Shown in pieces: positions 55,282 through 64,000 of a stretch of DNA of 64,000 nt; position 1 is the stretch's first letter, and each line of letters begins with the position of its first letter. This stretch comes from Melampsora larici-populina 98AG31 (Eukaryota; Basidiomycota; Pucciniomycetes; Pucciniales; Melampsoraceae), in NCBI RefSeq assembly GCF_000204055.1, contig NW_006768767.1:1966498-2030497 (forward strand). Direction: 5' to 3'. The notes below the pieces were generated by a model. That model had not been told where the DNA came from. It ran no database searches and saw nothing but the letters and a program-made list of their open reading frames with translations. A program made the position numbers and the translations under genes.

Positions 55282-58200
55282 CCCCTTTTTAACTCACAAC
55301 AGCACAATTTTTTTTGGTGATTTTTGCTTTATCACTCATTATGAGGGTTCGAGACCTCATCAAGTCTTGCTTCCAGCCACGAGGACCTTCATTTGCACCT
55401 TGTACATGTCCTCATGCGTTTTTAGCAACCATTGTATTCATTGAGCTCACTCAGAAGAGTTGTAAAAGGTTGTTGCCTACACACCTAATTTGATACAGGA
55501 CCCCAAAGGCTTGCAGATGTCTCCAAAAACACGGTGTCTATGAATTGCAATAGCAGCAAATCTATCCACAATGAAGATCTAAAAACAGCACCAGGAGACC
55601 CACAAGATGTCAAGGAAGCTGTGTGCAGCTTGAAGCAAGAGGTTATGAGGTGTGGAACCCTCATAATGGGCAAAAACAAAAAAAAAATGACCAAAAATCT
55701 TGCTGTTGTGGGTTGAAAACCATGATTGACTACTTTTCACGTAATCTGGTATACCTCAGCAATGTCCCATCCTGGTAAATGCATAGTACTCTGTGACAGT
55801 GCCACAGTTAGTATATGTAGCAGCTGGAGATGTCCTTGTCAAAATCAACAAACTTAACCAAGAAGGATTAGCACAACAGCTTGGTTTGGACAGCTCAGGT
55901 GTCCACAGATCAAGGGGCTGGAGGGGAGGCTTTCAGAATTTTCTACAATTACCCATCAGGTTGGATGTCAAATTGCTTAGGAGTGGCTCTATTCCATAAC
56001 TAGCAGAGTTGGATATAAAGGGACATCTGTTTTCATTAACAAATCTGGTAAATGATGAATCTATCCAATTGTCCTCGCCAATTCACTGGGTGTTTGGTGT
56101 AGGCGCTTAGAGGCTCAGGAGCCAGAGGCCAAACATGTTTGTAGTGTGACTCATCAAGCCTCATCCTGATCATTAGATTTAAACTTCCAATCATTTTTAT
56201 TCCCATTTGAGAGCCACTTTCAAGTCAGATGTTTGGACTGAGGATGGAGTCAAAATGCACAAATTGTCCTTGTGACCATTCATTTCACATCTTTTGAAAT
56301 ACATCAGCTAAATCCTTTATGATTGTTGTTTGGCTTTCATGGCTAGCTGCAAGAACATCCTTTTCTCATAAGTCAGTGGGATTTGACATGGTCAGTCTCT
56401 GCCTGTGGCAATGTGCACCTCAGGTGTGCTTAAGTTGATTGTAGAGAAAACTGGCAAAACCAGTTACAGCTGTTTTATATGCTGTGCAATGATGAGATTT
56501 TTACAAATTTCCAATCAACCATTTTTGGAATGGATGTAAATACATAATTAGTAAAGAGAGAAACATATTATTAGTATTATATTATGCATGTAAAAGTGAA
56601 TATGTTCCAACAAGGCAAGCGTAAAGGTTCAAATATCTTGGATTTATTTCTGTTTCCAATGCAGGTGAATTTAGCTGGAATGATGACTGCAAGTCCTGAA
56701 AGATCTTCTTTGCAAGATACTGGATAATACAAACTGGCCTTTCAGAAAAGTATCTTGGGTTTAATTCCTTTATTGTCACAATAAAACTTTATCACAAGTA
56801 TACCCTGCTGGCTACATTTTATCACACCTGCATTGTTATGCTCAAGGATTTGTGGCACACAAACAGGTTTGGATTATCGTTTGCCTGTTGAAATACAAGT
56901 GGGAAGTTTAACAACTACAGCTTTTGTACCATCTTTATTGCAGAAAATCTTGAGATCTGGTTTGATTTCATGTTTAAAATGATTTTCCACTTGATGACTT
57001 CCCTTTGGTAACACATGCCACCAAATGTGTAGTGATATTTGGTCGCACATGTGACCCAAACATGGCATTTTGTAAACCTGAGTGCAACAAAACGTGCACA
57101 CTCATTCTGCACATATGTGCAAAAATCGTGCACACTCTTGAAAATGAAAAAAGCCGTTTATTTTTTTGACATATGTGACTGCAACCTCTCCCATCTTCCT
57201 TATCTCCACCTTTCACTCCTTCTTTTTTGTACTTCACCATTTTGTTTCTCTCTTGTCACAATCAACATCAATTCATTATCACTTCAATCTCAATCATTCT
57301 TAAACTGATCAATTTCAAAACCTGTTGATCTCATCAACCATCATATTTGAACCCAACTTCAAACCTCTTTACCATCCAACCCAATCTTTCACCTTCAACT
57401 GTTCACTCTTTTTCATTCAAACTCATTGAATTCAATCTGATTTGATTCATTGAGTCAAAAGTTTGAAATGTTCATAAAAAACTAAACTGGAGTTTACAAG
57501 TGAGAGTTGGTACAAAGATGAGTTGAGGGTGATGAAGGGAGATTGAGATTGTATCATGGTCATTGAACTCAAAGAAGTCAATGATCTTGTTTAATCAATG
57601 ACTTGGGATCAATGATTGTGAAATGTGAACAACATTTTCCTTTTCACAAGTTTACCAGATGTTCCAAACAAACACAGTGTTATGTCTTTTGACACATACA
57701 CACATGATGAGGAAATTTCTTACTGTGAGGTAAAAGTCACATATGCAAGTTGGTGTGAATTTTCTTACCAAAGGGGATGGTAAGTACTGGGAATTTAGAT
57801 ACACATCGCCGGTAAAGATGCAAGAAAGTAGAAAGAGAAAGACTTCATCTTTGAAGGGCTGAACTGGTTGAACTTTCCCAATATGAGTCACGACAGTTAG
57901 TAAAGGAGATCAAGGGGTAACACTAATAGTAATACGTAATGGGTGAAGGACAATCATGATTTGTATGAAAGGTAAAACTACAAAGGGCATGATTTGAGAC
58001 TTTGAAGTGAGAAGATTACCTTTTGATTATTTCTTTAGACTGCTTTTTTTGAGTATACACTTTGCTACTTGAAACACAGACGATGAGTTGAAAATACAAT
58101 TGACTTTTTGGTTGAGGTTTTTTTGGATGAGATGTACAGATTTTAAGGGGCGTTCAGAGCTGTAGGATGAGGTTTGGAAGCTAAACCACAGCTAGTCAAG

Positions 58201-58314
58201 AGGATGATACAAGTTGTCTTTATCTACATATTTAGCATTTGGTAAGTGAATCTATTTGGAAGGTTCAAGGGAGATTATGGGTAGCACTGGTAGTAGCCTT
58301 TTGGGGGCGGATAG
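55282..58314. other. Intergenic, no gene seen
   Basis: About 3 kb without a supportable gene. Open frames at 55793-55999, 57039-57308 and on the minus strand at 56874-57240 lack domains and overlap one another on both strands. The CT-rich stretch 57240-57420 resembles a 5' leader, but no open gene follows it. Confidence 0.5.
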
Positions 58315-58936
58315 CAACACTGAGACAGCTATGCTGCAACACGCTACCAGTTTTGTGCGTAGCGTAGCTGTATGTAGTTAACAAGAATCTGACCTTTATG
58401 ATACAGTCAAACCGGAAAAGCTTGTCACGAATTCCCCACCAAACTGCTTGAGTTCTGCCAAACTTAACGAAAGTCCACTTGTTTGTTGGCTGTACAGGCC
58501 AGCTCAAACAAGGGACTTACTCGTAATGTCCCAAATTTGGTGTGAGGTCTGTCGGGGTTTTTTTGCAAAAATCTTAGATCCCGCCTGCTCAACATTTTCC
58601 CCAATGATCTTGTTTTGACATGATAATAAAAGATACGTGCAGCCCTCCTGCGCCTAATAGTTTGGAGTTCTGCGGGCAAAATTGGTCAAGCTTCTCCAAT
58701 TTGATTGTAGTGTAGCTTGTCCAGTTACGCTACACTACCAGCTACTGTAGCTGAGTTTTGTGCCTCTACACTACACTACAGGGCCAAAATTTGGGTAGCT
58801 GGAGCTTTCCTAAGACTCTGTGTAGGGTAGCTGGAATTCATTCATGCTGATTCATGTTAGCTGTAGCTTATCAGCATGTTTTTAGCTACGCTATTGTACA
58901 TTATCAGCTACAGGTAGATTGGCTGTCTCAGTGTTG
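58315..58936. mobile_element. hAT-like MITE, 7-bp TSD, with nested MITE
   Basis: TIRs CAACACTGAGACAGC at both ends, flanked by the exact 7-mer CGGATAG (58308-58314 and 58937-58943). The interior is crowded with GTAGC/GCTAC and TACACTAC motifs (for example 58690-58790), probably transposase-binding sites. It would be about 407 bp without the nested element at 58459-58664 and its duplicated 9-mer. The CAA...TTG ends and 7-bp duplication match the hAT element at 11084 and the MITE at 8912. Confidence 0.8.
58459..58664. mobile_element. 206-bp MITE, CAAACT ends, 9-bp TSD (Y-like)
   Basis: Begins CAAACTTAACGAAAGTCC and ends AATAGTTTG. The exact 9-bp duplication GAGTTCTGC lies at 58450-58458 and 58665-58673. 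A sub-terminal hairpin pairs AAGTCCACTTGTTTG (58471-58485) with CAAACAAGGGACTT (58505-58518), with one bulged base. The outer TIR is short (about 6-8 bp), but the hairpin and GGGACTTAC motif are shared with the 573-bp MITE. Confidence 0.82.
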
Positions 58937-58943
58937 CGGATAG

Positions 58944-59966
58944 GCAACCTCTTTATCAGCAATTCATCAATACTCGTGCAACTGTTGTCGAGCTTTCCTC
59001 CATGATCCATCAAACAACCACTCCTTCTCAAGCAGTCCCCGACCTCGATTTAGAACATGAACGTTTCCTGAGTGGAATTTGTTGGCATAGCTGACTAGGC
59101 TTGGACAGACTTGAAAAGCATCAACTGATTCTATCAACGCACATGAATAGGAACTTTGATACTAACCTTTGCATCTTCTCTGGGTGATACCTCAATCTCC
59201 CTAAGTTTACTCATTGTCCTTGAGTGTGAGGTAAAGAGCATGCTTTACTTCTTGAACAAATCAACTTGACTATACATACTTGAGGAGAAAACTGATACAG
59301 ATTAGCACGATAACGAGCAACGGATGATTCGGTGGTCGACCTTTTGCCTGTCAAAATACTAGGGGAAAGAGTTTTCGAGACTTTGGTCGATATACAACCG
59401 AATCTAAAAAGTGCATTCCAGATGACAGGGCATTCCTAGTCCTATCAACTGACATCGCAGAACGACAACATGAGAATGATCGAAAGCTGCATGAAATGAA
59501 ACTTGAGCTTGTGATGTCATTCAGCTTGATCGAGTTTGAAACTCATCACTTCCACGACATTTCCAACAATATAGTTTTGTAAAAAAGACAATTGATTGTT
59601 GTACGTTGGAAAGTGAGGATACTGAGTTCCGCTCAAGTGAAACTGTGAAGGATCTCGATAAACAGGTGATCAGGTTTTACTACAAAGTCATAAATTTTCA
59701 CTGCAAAGTCTTCAGATTGAACCTTCACAATTCACTTCTTCATCTCAACTTACATAATTCCGGCCGATGTAAAACGCATTGTTTCAATGGAAACCTTGCA
59801 AACAATTGAGATGGTAATCTCAGACGCGCGCTTCTTTCATGGGTTTATCTGATTCTTTTGCTTATATACATCACTCATCGGTAATGACGTAATGATTTTG
59901 AGTTATCTAAGGTGCTTGACATTTATCATTGTAACCTTTTCTCTTTATCAAACTCAAACTGTGAGC
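58944..59966. other. Intergenic, no gene seen
   Basis: No recognisable gene. An open frame at 59606-59809 has no domain and ends in a low-complexity N/L/H-rich stretch. Confidence 0.5.
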
Positions 59967-60452
59967 CTACTAGCGTCTGTTGGGCTAGTAGAGTCAATAA
60001 AAAGGAGGTAGAAGTTTAAACAAACTTCTACTAGACTCGTGGGGATTACAATCCACGAGTTGGAGTATGTGAAGACGCGGGCGTAGAAGCTTTACTTGTA
60101 ATAAACAAGTAAAGACTCCAGTTAAATGACCTTTTAACAAAGGATTTCACGCCCAGGGATTTTGGGTAATTGTTCTTATTTGCAACAATTAAAATAGAGC
60201 CACTGACGCGCAGTTCTCAAGCCTAAATTGAGTCACTTCTTGTACAAAGAATGATCAATAAAGGAGGTGTTAAAGTCTATCTTAACACCAGGAACTTTAA
60301 ACTCTGACTAATAGAGGTTCCCCGTAGATTTAGAGTTTCTTATATCAGATAAATCCCTGATCTGATATAAGCCTTACTCCAGGACTACTTCCTTATACGT
60401 AATTCCACCAAATGGATATTACAAAACTAACTGATTATAAAGTCTAATCAGT
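59967..60452. repeat. Array of ~13 consecutive small hairpins
   Basis: Nearly every 25-40 bp holds a short inverted repeat, each of different sequence. Examples are CTACTAG/CTAGTAG (59967/59985), GTAGAAGTTT/AAACTTCTAC (60008/60022), ACTCGTGG/CCACGAGT (60035/60053), CTTTACTTGT/ACAAGTAAAG (60090/60105), TAATTGTT/AACAATTA (60167/60184), GGTGTTAA/TTAACACC (60266/60282), AAACTCT/AGAGTTT (60299/60332), a 12-bp stem around TTATATCAGAT (60339/60360) and ACTGATTA/TAATCAGT (60430/60445). Weaker 5-bp stems lie between. No coding sequence overlaps. Two of the stems follow AATAAA(AA)GGAGGT. The nature of the stretch is unknown. Confidence 0.75.
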
Positions 60453-61547
60453 ATAGAAACAAAGTTTTGATGCGCACACAATAAAGTCAACAAGACACAA
60501 GGTTGAAGATTCAAAGTTCGTAGAATCAGGCGTTTTAAAGTTTGTAGATGTTAGACAAAGTTTAAAAGTTCTATGAAGATGAAATGAGCAATTTGTAAAG
60601 TTGTTGAATGTTAATGTGATGATGATATTCCTCTCAATTTGGCTGGATTTTCAGGGTTTATATAGTCTAAACCTTGGAAATCTTTGGACTACAAGTGCGC
60701 ACAAATTGTGGTTCTATGGTTAGGTTAATTACAGTAAGACAGTTACTATTGGGTTATGAGTATATTTCATGTGTTACATATGTGTTAAAGCTGTGAAATA
60801 TATGTAGTTTTGGTTTACATCAAAGTTATGTATGTTCACACCCTTTGATGTAAGTTCTGCACATGTTACATATGCTAAATCATATGTAACTTGACTCTTG
60901 AAACTGAGCCTTGAGTTGTGATTGCTATTTTTAAGGTTTTTATTATAATACGTCGCCCATTGGTACTCTGGTTTAGTACTCAGGGCTGACACAAACTCAT
61001 TGTTTTGCAATCTTTGTTTTACTCAGATTGTTCTTCCTCTTTAGTCAAGTGTGTTGGCTTCTATACAAAAGTTGATAACCTGAACCTCACAGGTTTATCG
61101 TTTAATTCAAACTTTACAGCAGGATGGCTCATTTTGGTTTCCACAGGCGTTATACCTGAAGTATTGGTGAGAATGTTGCATTTTTTCATATTTTCTCTCT
61201 TTGATCGAGATTTTCTATTGGGAGCAACCCTGTTAACCTTCAGGTGCAGAGGTATTCATGCGACGCTAAGATGTTGATCAGTAAACATGAAAAATTAACT
61301 GTACCATTGGAGTTACAAGTTTGGTCGAAAATATCATTTCTATATGTAGCTGACTGATCAAGTCATCTTACTGAGCTCGTGCACTTGAACCAAATTGTTA
61401 CATATTGTGATTTTTCTTGCCCACCTTTCCATTATATGGTCGGTCGGTTCTTCTCTTCAGTTTCATAGCACGTGGTCCAATCTAATGTTTTGGATGTATT
61501 GACTACGTTTACAAGATTGTTTCGAAATTCATGAGGCTCAGCGGCAG
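60453..61547. other. Intergenic, no gene seen
   Basis: AT-rich, with no supportable gene. Open frames at 60774-61010 (minus) and 61005-61277 (plus) are not gene-like. This may be the continuation of whatever sequence the hairpin array belongs to. Confidence 0.45.
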
Positions 61548-61612
61548 CAAACTTAAACCGTCCCTCTCCCTCTCCCTGGAGACTTGCTAGGGAGAGGGAC
61601 GGGGTAAGTTTG
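61548..61612. mobile_element. 65-bp hairpin mini-MITE, 9-bp TSD (Y-like)
   Basis: Begins CAAACTTAAACCGTCCC and ends GGGGTAAGTTTG. A perfect 14-bp stem CCGTCCCTCTCCCT (61558-61571) pairs with 61589-61602. The flanks are CAGCGGCAG (61539-61547) and CAGCGACAG (61613-61621), a 9-bp duplication with one difference. Essentially nothing remains beyond the two ends and the hairpin. Confidence 0.78.
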
Positions 61613-61621
61613 CAGCGACAG

Positions 61622-62373
61622 CCTATGATAAAAAGTCTAAATATCAGGTTTCAGTTTGTGACTAAACCGCAAAGTTCCCCGTTCACTTCTTTCCTTGAGA
61701 TCTTCTTATTCAACGGTTCTCCACCAAACGGGGAACTCATGCGTATCTAATTGTTACATCAATATCAATGCGGAAAAAGTAAGAGAAAGCGTATAGGTAA
61801 GAAAGATTACGTCAGAATCAAATAAGAGGTTGGAATCTTCTGAATCAACAAACTCAAGAAGTGTGACTGGGCCTGTGACGCGGTCATGTAGCATGTCTGT
61901 GAACAATTATGACGTTCACTTTTTCTTTTTTCAGGACGGCCATGCCAACTTGAGACGCCTTTTTTGCAGTATATGTGGTACGGTGTGAGGTCTTTTGGGT
62001 GATAGAGGATGGACTTTTGCTACGAATAGGTCAAGCTTTGTGGCAAAACTTGTTGGATCTCTTTGTCAATTGACTGAGTTGCGGGGGCTCCCCGTAATCA
62101 AGAACTCGTACCAAAACTGGCTTGGAAAGAGTTGTAGAAGCTTTCTGCAATCGCAGACCTCGAGCGGCCGGGTTTTCAAGAGCGCAGGACTTTGCCAAGT
62201 TTAACACGAGACCCACTCGAAATATTCTGTCGCTCGAGCCGAAGGGCGGCCTGGGTTACTCCGGCGTGTCTGTAGCCGCTTCTCATTGCGTGAATCGGAG
62301 TTAGCTGTACTCCGGCTTGAGTGAAAGAATATCGCTTCCAGTGACTGTGAGTGGCTTAGTTGTACAGGGGACA
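61622..62373. other. Upstream region of gene B
   Basis: No gene seen. The overlapping open frames at 61995-62304 on both strands are probably chance. Confidence 0.45.
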
Positions 62374-62392
62374 TATAAAGCACCATATAAAG
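62374..62392 (+). promoter_or_regulatory. Tandem TATA boxes of gene B
   Basis: Two TATAAAG motifs (62374-62380 and 62386-62392) lie about 100 bp upstream of the gene B start codon, followed by a pyrimidine-rich leader. This is a plausible core promoter. Confidence 0.5.
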
Positions 62393-62487
62393 ACTGTTGT
62401 CATCTTCGCCACATCTCAATTTTCTTCAATTTGATTTACCTACCATAATCCAATAGCTACTAGTACAGCTTTGATTGATCTTGCAAA

Positions 62488-64000
62488 ATGTTCAGCACAG
62501 TCTCATTTCAGTCATGGGCGCTATGTTTTCTGTTCTCTATTTCTCTATCAGGAATTATAGATAAGACTGTGGCACTCGATATGCATATTCGCGAAGAAGG
62601 TTCATCATTGCTGAAGTTTCCAAAATTGGACAAGTCTTGCAATGGAGCTTGTGAGTCATTCAAATAGGCGAAGTGACCCTGCAAGGAAAATCATCGATCG
62701 AAGCTCAACAAGGTCTCACTTTCACAGATTCAAGTCGGCAGCTACCAAGTGTACAAGCCAAGCGACAGAGCAAAGAACCAAAGATGGGTTCACCGGCGCT
62801 ATCAAGCTCAGCTAGGCTACCCAGCTTCAAAAGATTCACATGCAAAGGATCCGATGTGGTGGAGAATGTGATAATACCGCGCGATTATTCCAGAATGAGA
62901 TCAATGGAGAGCTCTTCATCAAGCTCAGAGAATCTCGAAAAACCTGCCTTTAGGAGAGTACAGAGTGGAGGACCAGGTTTGTAAATTTTCGTATTTTAAA
63001 CCTTTAGCAGAAAATTTGTTCACTAGTCCCTCTCGAAATCATCCAGGTGGGACAACGGGAGGGAAGTCGGTAGCTAGCTTTCTTGATGCCTCGTCACCCG
63101 GAACAGCACCGGAAACATCACAAGGTTTGTAAGCCTCAGAATATGATACACATCGAGACAAAGTTGATCAAGAGTTACTTTCAAACCTATTTAGGTGGGA
63201 AGATGGGAAGGCACATTTTGTCAAACAAGGCCGAACTTGTTTCCCAAAAACGTCATTTCTGGCCGTACTTGCGCTTTGTAGAACCCAAAAAGACGTGTAT
63301 GTACTTTTTGGACGTTTTCAATCATCTTTTCCGTCTAAAATTCATCATTATTTGCCTCTTTTCCCGTCAACGTCCAACCTTTCGAACAGTTGACAGTGAA
63401 TCGTCTTCGGTCGTTTTAGAGGAAGGTAATCATATTTTATATCTCTTTTATTGATCATGAGATTTTTGATAAATGATATTGTACCTGTGTCATCTTTGAT
63501 CCGAAGCTCCAAGAGGGGCAGAAGTTGTGGAAAAATATATACAAAATTGTGAGTCCTTATCACTCTACCGCGACGAGAATGACTTTTCTGAATGTGAGAT
63601 GAATCTCAAATATATGTTTACCTGTTTCAGTCGATCCAGAGGCTTTTACCCATTACATCTGGGGTCAGCAGAAAAAGACGAGACCCTATCAAATGTCAAA
63701 TCTGAAGAAGCTAACTGAAGCAAATAAGAAAACATGTCCAAACCAATTTCAAAATATGATTCAATCATTAGAACCTGTCTTACAAATAAAAAGTATGAGA
63801 TATATGGATTCACCTATCAATGATGGAAAAATCTCACATGATCCTCAGAGATACGTCGATGGCTTTATTGATGATGGAAGAATGCCAATTAGTCCTCAAC
63901 CTGCATTGAAAAAAATCGACAAGATCAAAATCCAAACCAAAAAGACCATCCTCAATGTTTTGAAGGAACATTTAAAAAACAATCAAGACTTCTCAAAACC
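62488..64000 (+). CDS. Candidate secreted protein B, paralogue of A (partial)
   Basis: Start MFSTVSFQSWALCFLFSISL, a clear signal peptide, then DKTVALDMHIREE. Later exons are about 62668-62976, 63047-63124, 63195-63296, 63390-63425, 63507-63548 and 63631 to the window end, all in phase. The first intron is uncertain: a GTTCAT donor at 62600 with acceptor AAATAG (62667) keeps the frame, while the better-looking GTGAGT at 62651 would give an intron of only 17-23 bp. The middle is Ser/Arg/Lys-rich. The block EVVEKYIQN-FDPEAFTHYI spans an intron at the same place as in gene A (TAQRYVKN-FDPEMFTEYI), and both continue with a Lys/Ala-rich helix (LTEANKK versus LAKANEK). It is a paralogous, probably lineage-specific secreted family. 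The gene is open at 64000 and so incomplete here. The function is unknown. Confidence 0.72.

Noticed and set aside
57039..57308. 89-aa plus-strand open frame beside minus-strand frames 56874-57240
   Set aside because: Mutually overlapping frames on both strands, composition of AT-rich spacer, nothing recognisable.
59967..60452. tRNA or 5S rRNA gene within the hairpin array
   Set aside because: No A/B box or cloverleaf arrangement can be formed; the stems are independent and consecutive.

Overview
The window looks like a piece of a filamentous basidiomycete nuclear genome, most likely a rust fungus (Pucciniales). This is inferred from short phase-consistent spliceosomal introns in every host gene, AT-rich transposon-crowded intergenic DNA, basidiomycete-type transposon proteins, and paralogous candidate secreted proteins of no known family. 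One 100-base assembly gap lies at 35828-35927. I saw no rRNA, tRNA or CRISPR.

Layout. 1-1519: no gene, one short tandem repeat. 1520-7803: a complete-looking DIRS-type tyrosine-recombinase retrotransposon (gag, RT-RNase H, recombinase) between inverted repeats. 7804-11083: nested non-autonomous elements, including two TA-flanked 225-bp MITEs and a GATAC-rich MITE. 11084-15732: a hAT transposon. 17438-19309: host gene A (minus strand), a six-exon candidate secreted protein. 19798-29213: a CACTA-like transposon carrying four genes. 29236-43533: a 2.1-kb long-TIR element (X) split by two further transposons, a two-gene Tc1/mariner element (Z, 30936-36636) and an element with a DUF6589-like protein and a RecQ-like helicase (Y, 36945-43449). 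44741-54416: a host gene island: a glycine/proline-repeat secreted protein, ribosomal protein L5, mitochondrial cysteine desulfurase NFS1 and a flavin monooxygenase. 54700-61612: MITEs and an unexplained array of small hairpins. 62488-64000: gene B, a paralogue of gene A that runs off the window.

The most notable system is element Y. It encodes an 801-aa DUF6589-like protein and a RecQ-family helicase on opposite strands, between ~145-bp TIRs and an exact 9-bp target duplication. Three small elements elsewhere (54700-55272, 58459-58664, 61548-61612) have related CAAACTTAA-type ends, the same sub-terminal hairpin design and 9-bp duplications, so they look like its non-autonomous relatives.

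Other cross-cutting signals: two unrelated transposons (CACTA-like and Tc1/mariner) each carry a minus-strand gene ending in a similar SAM-like module; three CAA...TTG-bounded elements have exact 7-bp target duplications; and in-frame TGA codons that look like mutated CGA occur in the hAT and CACTA-like genes. Host genes were spliced by eye. Exon totals for NFS1, L5, the monooxygenase, gene A, the secreted protein, the DUF6589-like gene and the mariner transposase all give an open frame in phase.
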